Shown here piece after piece: positions 32,877 to 42,731 of a DNA stretch of 64,000 nucleotides (positions are counted from its first letter, which is position 1; the number at the start of each line of letters is the position of its first letter). Origin of the DNA: Poriferisphaera corsica (GTDB lineage Bacteria; Planctomycetota; Phycisphaerae; Phycisphaerales; Phycisphaeraceae); contig NZ_CP036425.1 of NCBI RefSeq assembly GCF_007747445.1, forward strand, positions 3,704,175 through 3,768,174, read 5' to 3'. The notes beneath the pieces were generated by a model, which saw only the letters and a list, made by a program, of their open reading frames with translations, did no database searches and had not been told where the DNA came from. The position numbers and the translations under genes are program-made.

Positions 32877-35800
32877 ATGACAGATACTGCTAAGAAGACG
32901 ATGCCTTTTGTTCACCTGCATTTGCACACGATGTATTCGCTGCTGGATGGTGGTAACAAGCCTGCGAAGTTGATGGAGAAGGTAAAGGAACTGGGGATGG
33001 ATGCGGTGGCGATCACCGATCACGGCAATCTGTTTGGGGCGGCGGACTGTTATAAGAAAGCGAAAGCAGCGGGGATCAAACCAATTCTGGGGATTGAGGC
33101 TTATGTCGCACCGGATGTGACGGGGAAGAGTGACCGGACGAAGCGCGAGTTTACGGGCGTATCGGATGGTGGATTTCACTTGGTGCTGCTTGCGGAGAAT
33201 CAAAAGGGGTGGAGCCATCTGCTAAAGCTGAGTTCGGATGCGTATATCAATGGGTTTTATTTTAAGCCACGTATGGATAAGGGGATTTTGGAGGAACATC
33301 AGGACGGGCTGATTGCGATCAATGGGCACTTGGGATCGTCGATTGCGTTTTATATGGTGAAGTATGAGCAGACCAAAGACGAGTCGATGTATGAACGGGC
33401 GAAGCAGGAAGCGATATGGCATAAAGAGACTTTTGGGGTGAACGAGAATGGGGAGCCATGCTTTTATATTGAGCTGCAGAGCCATGAGGAGAAGCTGCAG
33501 GATCAGATTAATCCGCATCTGGTGAGACTGGCAAGGGAGTTGGACATCCCGATTGTATGTGACAATGATGCTCACTTTTTGACGGCTGACGACTGGGATG
33601 CGCACGATTCGTTGTGTTGTATTTCGATGGGCAAGATTAAGCATGATGAGAATCGGCTGCATTATCCGAAAGATTTGTATGTTAAGTCGCCGGAGGAGAT
33701 GCATAAGCGGTTTGTTGATGAGTTGAAGTTGCCGGATGCGATTGAGAACACGAAGAAGATTGCGGACCGCTGTCATGTTGAGTTGGATTTTAATGCGAAC
33801 CATGCACCGGTTGTGAAAGTGAAGTCGCCGTATGCTGAGTTGCCGACGGATGCGGATGGGGCGTTGAAGCTGATTGATGATTTTGAATGTGATCATGAGG
33901 TGGGAACGAGCGAGTGGTACAAGGCATTTTGTGGTCAGTTCGAGGTCGAGCCATATAACACAGAAGTCGATACTGAATCAGAAGATGAATTGAAGCTACA
34001 GTGCGATGGGGCGCTGCGTATGCTTTCAGAGGCGGGGGCAATTTGGCGGTATGGTCGTGACGGGGTGGATGAAGCGAAGCGGGCTAGGATGGAGCGTGAG
34101 CTTCAGGTTCTGGCGGACAAGCTGATTAGTGCGTACTTCATTATTGTGTGGGACTTTGTGAATGAAGCACGGTCACGTGGGATGCCGTCGAATGCGCGTG
34201 GTTCGGGTGTGGGTACGATGGTGGGTTATGCGTTGGGTATCGCGAACGCTTGCCCGGTGAAGTATGGCCTGCTATTTGAGCGTTTTACTGACCCAGACCG
34301 AACAGAATATCCCGATATCGATATCGACATCTGCCAGAATGGGCGGCAGGAAATTATTCAGTATGTGCGTGACAAGTATGGTTATGTTGCGCAGATTATT
34401 ACGTACGGAACGTTGAAAGCGCGTGCGGTAATTCGCGATGTTGGTCGTGTGCATGACATGCCGCTGAATGAGGTGGACAATCTTTGCAAGCTGATTGGGG
34501 ATGGATTAAAGACAACGCTTGATTCGGCCCTTGAGCAAGAGCCGGACTTGAAGGCACTGTACGATGAAAATCAGTTGGTGCGTGAAGTGTATGACACGGG
34601 TCGGCGGCTTGAGGGGATGGCTCGGCATGTTGGGGTACATGCGGCGGGCGTGATTGTTGCAACACAACCGCTGGATAATATTGTGCCGCTATATAAGCCA
34701 TCAGGTACTGAGCAGATTGTGACTCAGTGGGATGGGCCGACGTGCGAAGCGATTGGTTTGTTGAAGATGGACTTCTTGGGGCTTCGTACGCTGACCATTA
34801 TTGAGCGTGCAAGGCAGTTGGCTTTGAAGTCGTTACCACCAAATACGATTCGTCGCACGATTGATCCAGATTCGGAAAGGCCGAAGTCTTGGGATCCCCT
34901 GGACCTTGAGCGTTTACATTTTGATGACACTAAGGTTCTTGACCTGTTTCGTCGCGGCGAAACCGCAGGTGTATTTCAGTTTGAATCGGGCGGGATGCGC
35001 AACTTGTTGATGGCGATGGCGCCGGACCGGTTGGAAGATTTGATTGCAGCGAATGCGTTGTATCGCCCTGGGCCGATGGAGCTGATCCCAAACTATAATA
35101 ACCGTAAGCATGATCGCGAAGAGGTGCCGAAAGTCCATGAGATTGTCGACAATCTCACGGCTGAGACTTATGGCATTATGGTGTATCAGGAACAGGTCAT
35201 GCAGGTGGTCAACCAACTTGGTTCGATTCCATTGCGTCAGGCTTATACACTCATTAAAGCTATCTCGAAAAAGAAGATGGATGTTATTAATGAGAATCGT
35301 GCGCAGTTTATTGTCGGTTCGGGTGAAAAGGGTGTTAGTGAAAAACAAGCTGGTGATTTGTTTGATTTGATCCTGAAGTTTGCAGGGTATGGTTTCAACA
35401 AATCGCACTCAACGGGTTACGCGATTGTGGCGTATCAGACGGCTTATTTGAAGTCGTACTTCCCGATTCATTACATGGCTGCACTGCTGACGTTTGAGTG
35501 CGTGAGCACTGAGAAAGTCGTTGAGTATATTGACGAATGCAAGCGTGTGCTATTGCCGAACGGGAAACGTGGTGTGGATGTCAAGCCACCGGATATCAAT
35601 CTTTCAGATATTGCGTTCTCTGTTGTTTATACCAATGATGAAGAGCGGACAGCAAGTGCGGGTCACATCCGCTTCGGGCTAAGTGCTGTTAAAGGTGTTG
35701 GCGAAAAAGCGATCATTGTCATTATTCAAGAACGTGAAAAATCTGGGCCGTTTATGTCGTTGTCAGATTTTTGCGAACGCGTGCCATCATCAGCTGCGAA

Positions 35801-36842
35801 TAAATCCACAATCGAAGCGTTAATTAAGTGCGGTGCATTTGATTCAGTACACTCGCAAGATGAACGGGCAGCGATGGTTGCTGGTGTCGAAGCGGCCATG
35901 CGTGCGGGCTCACAGGCATCGACGTTACGTGCTTCTGACGATTTCTTGTTTGGTGAGGTCGATAAGAAAGATCGCGAAGAAGGAAAGAAAGAAGATAACT
36001 TTAAGTTGCCGGAAGTGAAAGCTTGGGAGAAAAAAGAGACTCTGGAGTTTGAGAAGGAAGTGCTTGGGCTGTACGCATCCAGTCATCCGCTTGATGAGGT
36101 TGGCGATACAATCGAACGATATTCTAATATTGCGATAGAGAATATTACTGAATTGGCAACCGATACGAAAATCATCATCGGCGGCATGCTTACCCGCGTT
36201 CGCCCGACCTTCACGAAAAAGAAGGGCGAAAAAATGGCGATGATCACGATCGAATCAAAGACAAACAAGATCGACGGTGTAGCGTTTCCGAGAACATTTG
36301 AAACCTGTTCAGCGTTTTTAGTGAAAGATGAGATTGTATTTATTGAGGGTAAAGTCGATCGCCGCCGCGAGGAACCCAATATCATTATTGAGCGTGTGAT
36401 CCCAGTCAGTGAGGCGGCTGTCGAACTGACGCGCGGTGTGAAAATCATCATTAACGATAAAGCTGATCCCAAGGTTGGCACCTCGTTTAATGGTGAATTG
36501 GCTCAATTAAAAGAGCTTTTACGCCAAGCTTCCCAACGAGGAACCAAACAATCAGCAGACGTGAGCTTTGAACTACATCAAGGTGGCAAGGTTGTTACGA
36601 TTCAAAATCGTGCAATCCGTGTGTGTGTCGATGAGCATTTAACACATGGCATCACAGGTGTACTATCGCGTGTTGATAATGGATCTGCTCAATGTGAATT
36701 GCTGGGTCCAACGAAAATTCATGTAAACACAGAGAATGCTTTTGATGACTCACAACGAGATGACGAGAACATGATTGCGATGTCGTCTTCTGTACAGGGC
36801 GAGGACGCATCTTGTGGTTCGATTGATCGTTATAACAATTAA
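32877..36842 (+). CDS. dnaE: DNA polymerase III alpha subunit
   Basis: 1321 residues. PHP domain at the N-terminus (FVHLHLHTMYSLLDGGNKPA; VAITDHGNLFGAADCYKKAK). Catalytic palm Asp residues in YPDIDIDICQNGRQEIIQYV (about residue 480) and LKMDFLGLRTLTIIERAR (about 630). Fingers segment ETAGVFQFESGGMRN. The HhH region and an OB fold (IIIGGMLTRVRPTFTKKKGE) lie at the C-terminal end. It is the chromosomal replicase catalytic subunit. Relative to the usual ~1160 residues it is long: there is an acidic insertion at about 340-395 (GTSEWYKAFCGQFEVEPYNT) between PHP and palm, and an extended C-terminus. Terminator follows at 36867. Confidence 0.97.
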   Translation: MTDTAKKTMPFVHLHLHTMYSLLDGGNKPAKLMEKVKELGMDAVAITDHGNLFGAADCYKKAKAAGIKPILGIEAYVAPDVTGKSDRTKREFTGVSDGGFHLVLLAENQKGWSHLLKLSSDAYINGFYFKPRMDKGILEEHQDGLIAINGHLGSSIAFYMVKYEQTKDESMYERAKQEAIWHKETFGVNENGEPCFYIELQSHEEKLQDQINPHLVRLARELDIPIVCDNDAHFLTADDWDAHDSLCCISMGKIKHDENRLHYPKDLYVKSPEEMHKRFVDELKLPDAIENTKKIADRCHVELDFNANHAPVVKVKSPYAELPTDADGALKLIDDFECDHEVGTSEWYKAFCGQFEVEPYNTEVDTESEDELKLQCDGALRMLSEAGAIWRYGRDGVDEAKRARMERELQVLADKLISAYFIIVWDFVNEARSRGMPSNARGSGVGTMVGYALGIANACPVKYGLLFERFTDPDRTEYPDIDIDICQNGRQEIIQYVRDKYGYVAQIITYGTLKARAVIRDVGRVHDMPLNEVDNLCKLIGDGLKTTLDSALEQEPDLKALYDENQLVREVYDTGRRLEGMARHVGVHAAGVIVATQPLDNIVPLYKPSGTEQIVTQWDGPTCEAIGLLKMDFLGLRTLTIIERARQLALKSLPPNTIRRTIDPDSERPKSWDPLDLERLHFDDTKVLDLFRRGETAGVFQFESGGMRNLLMAMAPDRLEDLIAANALYRPGPMELIPNYNNRKHDREEVPKVHEIVDNLTAETYGIMVYQEQVMQVVNQLGSIPLRQAYTLIKAISKKKMDVINENRAQFIVGSGEKGVSEKQAGDLFDLILKFAGYGFNKSHSTGYAIVAYQTAYLKSYFPIHYMAALLTFECVSTEKVVEYIDECKRVLLPNGKRGVDVKPPDINLSDIAFSVVYTNDEERTASAGHIRFGLSAVKGVGEKAIIVIIQEREKSGPFMSLSDFCERVPSSAANKSTIEALIKCGAFDSVHSQDERAAMVAGVEAAMRAGSQASTLRASDDFLFGEVDKKDREEGKKEDNFKLPEVKAWEKKETLEFEKEVLGLYASSHPLDEVGDTIERYSNIAIENITELATDTKIIIGGMLTRVRPTFTKKKGEKMAMITIESKTNKIDGVAFPRTFETCSAFLVKDEIVFIEGKVDRRREEPNIIIERVIPVSEAAVELTRGVKIIINDKADPKVGTSFNGELAQLKELLRQASQRGTKQSADVSFELHQGGKVVTIQNRAIRVCVDEHLTHGITGVLSRVDNGSAQCELLGPTKIHVNTENAFDDSQRDDENMIAMSSSVQGEDASCGSIDRYNN

Positions 36843-36866
36843 ACTATCTATAACATCAATATAAAC

Positions 36867-36897
36867 AAAGGAATCTGCTCCTGTAGGTTCCTTTTTA
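36867..36897 (+). terminator. intrinsic terminator of dnaE
   Basis: Stem AAAGGAA (36867-36873) with TTCCTTT (36888-36894) followed by T residues. Confidence 0.75.
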
Positions 36898-36992
36898 TAT
36901 TTTGGATGTTTTCCCCACCTATTCAAATGATAATCATATCGTTTAATCTGATGGTATTCGCCTGATATAGTTCAATATCCAAGGAGACTACC

Positions 36993-37544
36993 ATGGCGAA
37001 AGTAATCATTATTGGTGATGGCCCAGCGGGCCTAAGCGCTGCATTGTATTTAGCGAAGGCAAAATATACGACTGTGGTCTATGGCCAAGACAAGACACCA
37101 ATGCATTACGCGATGGTTCACAACTATCTCGGCATTCGTGAGATTTCTGGCCCGGACTTTCAAAAGAATGCTCGCACACAAGTCATTGATATGGGTGCTG
37201 AAATAGTTGACGAGCAAGTGACGAAAATTGCAATTGCAGACGACGGGTTCACCATTAAAACTGCCGTTGGCAAAATCGATGAGGCTAAATATGTCATCAT
37301 CGCTGCTGGCAGAAACCCTGAATTAGTTACAGGTGTGGGATTAAGTTTAAATGATCAGAAAACTGTTGAGGCAGATCGCAATGGCCGCACGATGGTTCCC
37401 AATTTATACGTAACGGGTTGGTCGACAAGGCCGGACAAAATTCAAGCGATTATCTCGGCAGGAGACGGCGCCGCGGCGGCACTCGATATACTCTCAAAAG
37501 AAGCGGGTAAAGATATCCACGACTTCGATAATCTCGAAAAATAG
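36993..37544 (+). CDS. minimal FAD-binding oxidoreductase (thioredoxin-reductase-like)
   Basis: 183 residues. AKVIIIGDGPAGLSAALYLA is the FAD GxGxxG motif and VPNLYVTGWSTRPDKIQAII corresponds to the second FAD-binding motif of the thioredoxin reductase fold. The NADPH domain and the redox CxxC that would lie between are absent, so the protein consists of only the FAD module. Such short homologues exist in other bacteria and archaea; the electron donor and acceptor are unknown. AAGGAG stands 8 bases before the ATG. Confidence 0.82.
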   Translation: MAKVIIIGDGPAGLSAALYLAKAKYTTVVYGQDKTPMHYAMVHNYLGIREISGPDFQKNARTQVIDMGAEIVDEQVTKIAIADDGFTIKTAVGKIDEAKYVIIAAGRNPELVTGVGLSLNDQKTVEADRNGRTMVPNLYVTGWSTRPDKIQAIISAGDGAAAALDILSKEAGKDIHDFDNLEK

Positions 37545-37638
37545 TACATACTCAATTCGGTTATTAAACCTCCAATAACGGATCGCCAACCATGGCGTGA
37601 CGTATGACTTCAGCCTTGACTGTGTTGTCAATGCTTAG

Positions 37639-37668
37639 GCCGTGATACGCAATATCACGGCTTTTTTC
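37639..37668 (+). terminator. intrinsic terminator of the FAD protein gene
   Basis: Stem GCCGTGAT (37639-37646) with ATCACGGC (37654-37661) and six T after it. Confidence 0.9.
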
Positions 37669-37814
37669 GTGCTTTTTTGGCGATTACGGGCGTTTACTTG
37701 AATACCAAACGCATCTGCGCTATGCAGTATTGCAATAATGCAATGGCAATACGATCCTGCTGATCTACGATTACTAACATATCTGTGATTTATATTTTTA
37801 AGTGAGGTAAAGAG

Positions 37815-38828
37815 ATGACCAACATGGCTACCCAGACACCGTTTACTAGTATTTTGAAGACAACGTTAGGGGCAGCGATGATGCTCGCGGCCTGCACAAT
37901 AACGACCACGCCAACTCATGCTCTCAGTAAATACGCAAACGATCGGATTAAAGAAGTTGCGAGCCATACTAGCTACTACGCTGCGAATGCAGACAAACGC
38001 TACACCTATGCCACACGACCTGAACGTGATCTTGAGGTATTTGTTTGGACACCGAGGACAGCACCTCGTGAGGACGCTCCAGTTATCGTGATGTATCACG
38101 GCGGCGGTTGGAATGGCGGGACGCCCAGTGCCTTTGCTAGAAGCGCACTCTATTTTGCGCTTAGCGGATACTACGTCGTCACACCAAATTATCGGGTCAA
38201 AAATACAGACGGCACAACACCCATTGATGCGGTACATGATGCCGAGGCTGCTTTGCAGTGGGTCATTGACAATCAGGGCGTTGACGGCATGGACTGGGAC
38301 AATCAGCGGATCGCATTATATGGTAGTTCGGCGGGGTCACACTTAGCGATGACGACTGGTTTAGGCGGACGTGTTGCAGGGCTTAATAATGGCGATGCTA
38401 ATGTTTTTGCCTATGCGGCTTTCAACTCGGTTTATGATGGCAGCCCCAATGGATACGGCAAGGGCAGGCTTGGTAACACGATTGAAGAATACGGGCCATA
38501 CTCACCACTACATTTAGCCCATAAGGACATGGATCCAATCATTTTCACACATGGTGAAAAAGATACGACCGTACCATATTCAAAAGCACTTGAGTTTGAT
38601 CAGAGACTTGAAGATCTAGGTGTCGAAAAAGAATTTCTATCCTATGCCAACTACGGGCATAATACCGGGCCATACTACAGCAGTAGTGAAGGAGGCCAAA
38701 CTGCATGGATGCAGGGCGTTTACAATGTTGAGGATTTCCTAGGAAAGCAACTTACGGCGATACCCGAACCTTCCAGCTTAGCATTACTTTCTATGACCAT
38801 GCTTACATTAATTCGACGCAAGAAATAA
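37815..38828 (+). CDS. secreted alpha/beta-hydrolase esterase with PEP-CTERM anchor (paralogue 1)
   Basis: 337 residues. Signal peptide (TTLGAAMMLAACTITTTPTH, then A), mature start ALSKYANDRIKEV. The carboxylesterase features of the BD-FAE/hormone-sensitive-lipase-like group are present: VIVMYHGGGWNGG (oxyanion HGGGW), IALYGSSAGSHLAM (nucleophile Ser near 171), IFTHGEKDTTVPYSK (acid), YANYGHNTGPYY (His). The end IPEPSSLALLSMTMLTLIRR is PEP-CTERM. Likely a surface-anchored esterase acting on acetylated or feruloylated polysaccharide (inference). GAGG lies before the ATG. First of three tandem paralogues. Confidence 0.87.
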   Translation: MTNMATQTPFTSILKTTLGAAMMLAACTITTTPTHALSKYANDRIKEVASHTSYYAANADKRYTYATRPERDLEVFVWTPRTAPREDAPVIVMYHGGGWNGGTPSAFARSALYFALSGYYVVTPNYRVKNTDGTTPIDAVHDAEAALQWVIDNQGVDGMDWDNQRIALYGSSAGSHLAMTTGLGGRVAGLNNGDANVFAYAAFNSVYDGSPNGYGKGRLGNTIEEYGPYSPLHLAHKDMDPIIFTHGEKDTTVPYSKALEFDQRLEDLGVEKEFLSYANYGHNTGPYYSSSEGGQTAWMQGVYNVEDFLGKQLTAIPEPSSLALLSMTMLTLIRRKK

Positions 38829-39011
38829 CCGCTTCACTATTTAGTATTAAAGAAATACTCACCCGTATTGCGATTTACTGCATCAATACTCCCCTATTTT
38901 AGTTCATAACCTTGATGTGCAAGCTGATAAAAAGATGCCATATGACAGCGCACACTCAAGTTTATGATTAAACATTTAGTATTCATTCATTTGTATTATG
39001 AGGATAGGAAA

Positions 39012-40007
39012 ATGACTCAGGCATTTGTCTCACGCTACGTAGCAACCAACATCATTGGACTTTTCGTATTAATCGCGTGCTTTACTTTGAATTCAACGCT
39101 ACATGCCTTGGACAATGCGAATGACAGAATTCTAGAAGTTATTAGCCACAATGGCTATAACACATCAAACGCAGACAAGACATATCGCTACGCATCTAGG
39201 CCGGAACGTGATCTTAATTTGCACGTGTGGAAACCTAGAACTGTAACAAGCGGCACCGCACCAGTAATTGTCATGTATCACGGTGGCGGCTGGAATACGG
39301 GCTCTCCTAGTGCATTTGCAAGAAGCGCACTTTATTTTGCACTCAGTGGCTACTACGTGGTTACGCCTGAGTACCGACTGAGAGATACTGATGGTACGAC
39401 GCCTATCGATGCTGCACATGATTCCGAAGCTGCCTTGCAGTGGGTCATCGACAACCAAGGAATTGATGGGATGAACTGGGACAACCAGCGCATCGCGTTG
39501 ATGGGTAGCTCAGCTGGTTCGCACCTAGCAATGGTTACTGGGCTGGGTGGACGTGTTGAAGGATTAGAGAATGGCGATGCAAATATTCTCGCCTACACAC
39601 TTTTCAACTCGGTTTACGATGTAAGTCCTGAGGGGTATGGTAATGGTAGATTGGGCACGAAACCTGAAGAATACGAGCCTTACTCACCGCATCACTTGAT
39701 TCATGAAGACATGGCGCCGATCTTTTTTACGCACGGCGAAAAAGACACATCTGTGCCGCACACTCAAGCACTTGCGTTTGACCAAAAACTTGAAGACCTA
39801 GGTGTCGAAAAACTGTTTAGATCATATGCCCACTTCGGCCACTCAACTGGGTCATCTTATAGCACTGATCCGCTTTATCAGAAACGTTGGATGTATGGCA
39901 TTTACAATGTCGAAAATTTCTTAGAGAAACAGCTTGCAGCAATACCTGAACCTTCCAGCCTAGCTTTGCTTTCCTTATCGATGATTGCTCTGATTCGTCG
40001 TAAGTAA
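39012..40007 (+). CDS. secreted alpha/beta-hydrolase esterase with PEP-CTERM anchor (paralogue 2)
   Basis: 331 residues from the ATG at 39012, preceded by AGGATAGGAAA; the frame opens earlier at 38964 without support. Very close to paralogue 1: VIVMYHGGGWNTGSPSAFAR, IALMGSSAGSHLAMVTGLGG, FFTHGEKDTSVPHTQ, SYAHFGHSTGSSYS. The PEP-CTERM end is IPEPSSLALLSLSMIALIRR. Changes near the active site are conservative; the His-region neighbours differ (FGHSTGSS versus YGHNTGPY), so substrate range may have diverged. Confidence 0.87.
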   Translation: MTQAFVSRYVATNIIGLFVLIACFTLNSTLHALDNANDRILEVISHNGYNTSNADKTYRYASRPERDLNLHVWKPRTVTSGTAPVIVMYHGGGWNTGSPSAFARSALYFALSGYYVVTPEYRLRDTDGTTPIDAAHDSEAALQWVIDNQGIDGMNWDNQRIALMGSSAGSHLAMVTGLGGRVEGLENGDANILAYTLFNSVYDVSPEGYGNGRLGTKPEEYEPYSPHHLIHEDMAPIFFTHGEKDTSVPHTQALAFDQKLEDLGVEKLFRSYAHFGHSTGSSYSTDPLYQKRWMYGIYNVENFLEKQLAAIPEPSSLALLSLSMIALIRRK

Positions 40008-40063
40008 AACAGGTTATCGTTTATTCGCTCTTAGTTCACACACACATGGTTTAAGTTACTTTT

Positions 40064-40987
40064 ATGCTCAATGTACGATATAACCCGAAGCTATTGATCT
40101 GCATATTGACCTTGTTAGCAATATGTGGCGTAAATGATGCAGCCATCGCAAACGATCGACTAGAATCTGTCGTTCAGCATGAAAAATACTCATGCAAAAA
40201 TGCGGATGCCTCGTATACCTATATCAAACGCCCTGAACGCGCTTTAAGAGTTTTTGTCTGGGCACCACCAAAGCCCGTCACCAAGCCTGCACCTGCCGTG
40301 GTTTTGTATCATGGGGGTGGATGGAACGGTGGCTCAACGAATAGCCTATCACGTAGCGCTAAGTATCTTTCGACGGCTGGCTATTACACAATCGTGCCAG
40401 AATATCGCATCAAGAATAAAGATAAAACGACACCATTCGAGGCGGTTGCTGATGCTGAAGCTGCGATGCAATGGATCATCGATCATACCGGCGAACCTGG
40501 CATGGAGTGGGACAAAAAGCGTATCGCGTTGATGGGCAGTTCTGCTGGATCGCATCTTGCAATGGTCACGGGATTGAGCAACCGAGTAGAAAGCTTAAAA
40601 AACGGTGATGCTAAAATTTTCGCATTTGCTCTTTTTAACTCTGTCTATGACGGTAGCCCGAACGGCTATGGCAAAGGCAGACTAGGCACCACACCCAATG
40701 AATACGAACCTTACTCACCACTACACTTGATTCGCTCTGACATGCCGCCGATTCAGTTCACGCACGGCAAGAAGGATGAGATCATCCCGTATGCCAAAGC
40801 GATTGAATTTAAGAAGCGGTTAGATGAGCTTGGTGTTGAACATAATTTTCTATCCTACGATAAGTACACTCACAATACTGGCCCATACTTCAGTAAATCA
40901 AGCTGGGGGCTACGACGATGGAAAGAAGGCATCCAAAACGTTGAGAAATACCTCAATGAGAAACTGCCCAAGCCATCCGAGCAATAA
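40064..40987 (+). CDS. secreted alpha/beta-hydrolase esterase without PEP-CTERM (paralogue 3)
   Basis: 307 residues. Signal peptide (LLICILTLLAICGVNDAAIA). Same core as its two neighbours: AVVLYHGGGWNGGSTNSLSR, IALMGSSAGSHLAMVTGLSN, QFTHGKKDEIIPYAK, YDKYTHNTGPYFS. It ends VEKYLNEKLPKPSEQ with no sorting tail, so it should be released rather than anchored. It lies 56 bp after paralogue 2 and ends at a bidirectional terminator. Confidence 0.87.
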   Translation: MLNVRYNPKLLICILTLLAICGVNDAAIANDRLESVVQHEKYSCKNADASYTYIKRPERALRVFVWAPPKPVTKPAPAVVLYHGGGWNGGSTNSLSRSAKYLSTAGYYTIVPEYRIKNKDKTTPFEAVADAEAAMQWIIDHTGEPGMEWDKKRIALMGSSAGSHLAMVTGLSNRVESLKNGDAKIFAFALFNSVYDGSPNGYGKGRLGTTPNEYEPYSPLHLIRSDMPPIQFTHGKKDEIIPYAKAIEFKKRLDELGVEHNFLSYDKYTHNTGPYFSKSSWGLRRWKEGIQNVEKYLNEKLPKPSEQ

Positions 40988-41008
40988 TATTCTTTATCAT
41001 TAGATTTT

Positions 41009-41036
41009 AAAAGCCCAGCATATGCTGGGCTTTGTT
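41009..41036. terminator. bidirectional terminator
   Basis: AAAAGCCCAGCAT (41009-41021) with ATGCTGGGCTTT (41022-41033) forms a long stem (the loop must be taken from its centre). A tract on one side and T tract on the other serve the convergent esterase and symporter genes. Confidence 0.8.
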
Positions 41037-41066
41037 AGTACCTATTTGATCATCAAATGGCCTTGT

Positions 41067-42575
41067 TTAATCTTCTTCGAAAGCATCGTGACCTTGCAGG
41101 AGTTCTGGTCTGAGGAGCCCCTCCTCACCTTCGGTTTTCGCAATGATCGTTGCTCCGATCGAGTCACTGAAGATATTGACTGCAGTACGGCACATATCTA
41201 ACGGACGGTCAAAGATCAGCAAGATTGGGAAGCCAGCCACAAGCGGAAGGTTGATACCCTGTGAAGCTAACTGCGATTCGATCGCTTGCAAAATCACGAT
41301 AATGGCAACCAAGGAAGCGCTCGGCACGCCGGCAACACCAATACTAGTTAAGAGCGCAACAATGACGATGAAGAATTGCTGTGCGAGATCGAGTTGCCAA
41401 CCAAAGGCTTGAATCACAAAAATCGCAGCAACACATTCATATAATGCCGAGCCGTCCATGTTCACTGTTGCACCCAACGGCAATACAAACGATGAGGTCT
41501 TGCGGCTTACCCCCGCTCGCTGCTCAACACATTCCATCGTCACAGGCAAAGTTGCCGAACTACTGGCAGTTGAGAACGCTGTTAGCAAAGCTGGCGCCAT
41601 CGCGCGGTGATGTCGATATGGATTCACACGTGTAAAAATCCATAAGAATATAGGTAAAACGATAAACATATGCACCGCGAGTGCGGCGATAACCGTGAAC
41701 GCAAACAACACCAACGATGAGCCAAACTCCCACAAACGTTCTTCCTGTGACAGTTTCGCGTAGTTCTGCATCATCGTCGCAGCAATCAAAAACAGGATCC
41801 CAATTGGCGCAAATCGCAAAATGATATTCGTCAATCGAATACTCACACGGTACATGCCATCAAAAAATAATGTCAGTACTTCGCCCGGTTCGGGTTTAAT
41901 TCTAACAACCAGATAGCCCACAAAAAGCGAAACGACAATCAACCCTAGAAGATTATTCGTCGTCGCAGCAGTAATGAGATTGTCCGGCACAAGTTTGCGG
42001 AAGACATCTAAAAAGTCAGATGCTGTCGATCCACCAAGCTTTGAATTCATCTCACCAGCCACATCACCAAATTGCTTAATATTTTCACTGGTCAACAAAG
42101 CTCCGCTTTCAACCACACCCGGCTTGAGTGTGTTTACGAGCGTCAGGCCGATCAAAATCGAGACCAATGATGTTGCTGCATAATACGACAAGGTCTTCAA
42201 ACCGATCCTGCGAAAACCTGCCCCTTTACCGATGCCGATAATGGAAACGATGATAGAGCTGGTCACAAGTGGGATCACAACTAGCTTCAGCGCATTCAAA
42301 AATATATCGCCAATCAGATCGCAGATCATGTACACCAAACCTTGATCGACAAGCGTTACAACGCCAGGGATGCCTGCCTCTTGGTAAGCCTGCCCCGCTG
42401 CTGCTGCCGCGGCCAGTTCGCTGGCGTACTGTGTTTTCCACTCACCGATATAGTAAAGCGAAATTCCGAGCCCCAACGCCGCCCCCAAAATCAAACCAAT
42501 CAGAATCTGCCAGTGAAGTGCCCAATGCCAAATTGCCCAGACCGGTTTCTTTTCTGCGAGCTTATTATCCGACAT
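41067..42575 (-). CDS. DAACS-family dicarboxylate/amino acid:cation symporter
   Basis: 502 residues from the ATG at 42575 (AGGAG upstream; the frame runs to 42602). Diagnostic transport motifs are AFSTASSSATLPVTMECVEQ (serine-rich hairpin) and LPLGATVNMDGSALYECVAA (the NMDGT-type loop, here NMDGS), with PTATMECVEQRAGVSRKTSS-like spacing between. Eight or so membrane helices are evident. Members import glutamate, aspartate, serine or C4-dicarboxylates with Na+ or H+; the specificity here is not determined. Faces the esterase genes across a shared terminator. Confidence 0.92.
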   Translation of the reverse strand: MSDNKLAEKKPVWAIWHWALHWQILIGLILGAALGLGISLYYIGEWKTQYASELAAAAAAGQAYQEAGIPGVVTLVDQGLVYMICDLIGDIFLNALKLVVIPLVTSSIIVSIIGIGKGAGFRRIGLKTLSYYAATSLVSILIGLTLVNTLKPGVVESGALLTSENIKQFGDVAGEMNSKLGGSTASDFLDVFRKLVPDNLITAATTNNLLGLIVVSLFVGYLVVRIKPEPGEVLTLFFDGMYRVSIRLTNIILRFAPIGILFLIAATMMQNYAKLSQEERLWEFGSSLVLFAFTVIAALAVHMFIVLPIFLWIFTRVNPYRHHRAMAPALLTAFSTASSSATLPVTMECVEQRAGVSRKTSSFVLPLGATVNMDGSALYECVAAIFVIQAFGWQLDLAQQFFIVIVALLTSIGVAGVPSASLVAIIVILQAIESQLASQGINLPLVAGFPILLIFDRPLDMCRTAVNIFSDSIGATIIAKTEGEEGLLRPELLQGHDAFEED

Positions 42576-42731
42576 ATCATCTCCTGTATGCTGGCAAACC
42601 AAACATGCCAGTCTGAACCAATAATCCCAAATCGTACTCAGCCTGACCTAAATTCGATCAAAAATCAAGCTGGTATCTTTATCGGTATGGCCATCCCAGG
42701 CATCTGCGACATCACCCCGCCGCAATGTCAT

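Noticed and set aside
33222-33896. Long minus-strand frames within dnaE
   Set aside because: Antisense shadows of dnaE with Ile/Leu/Arg-biased composition and no start signals or domains.
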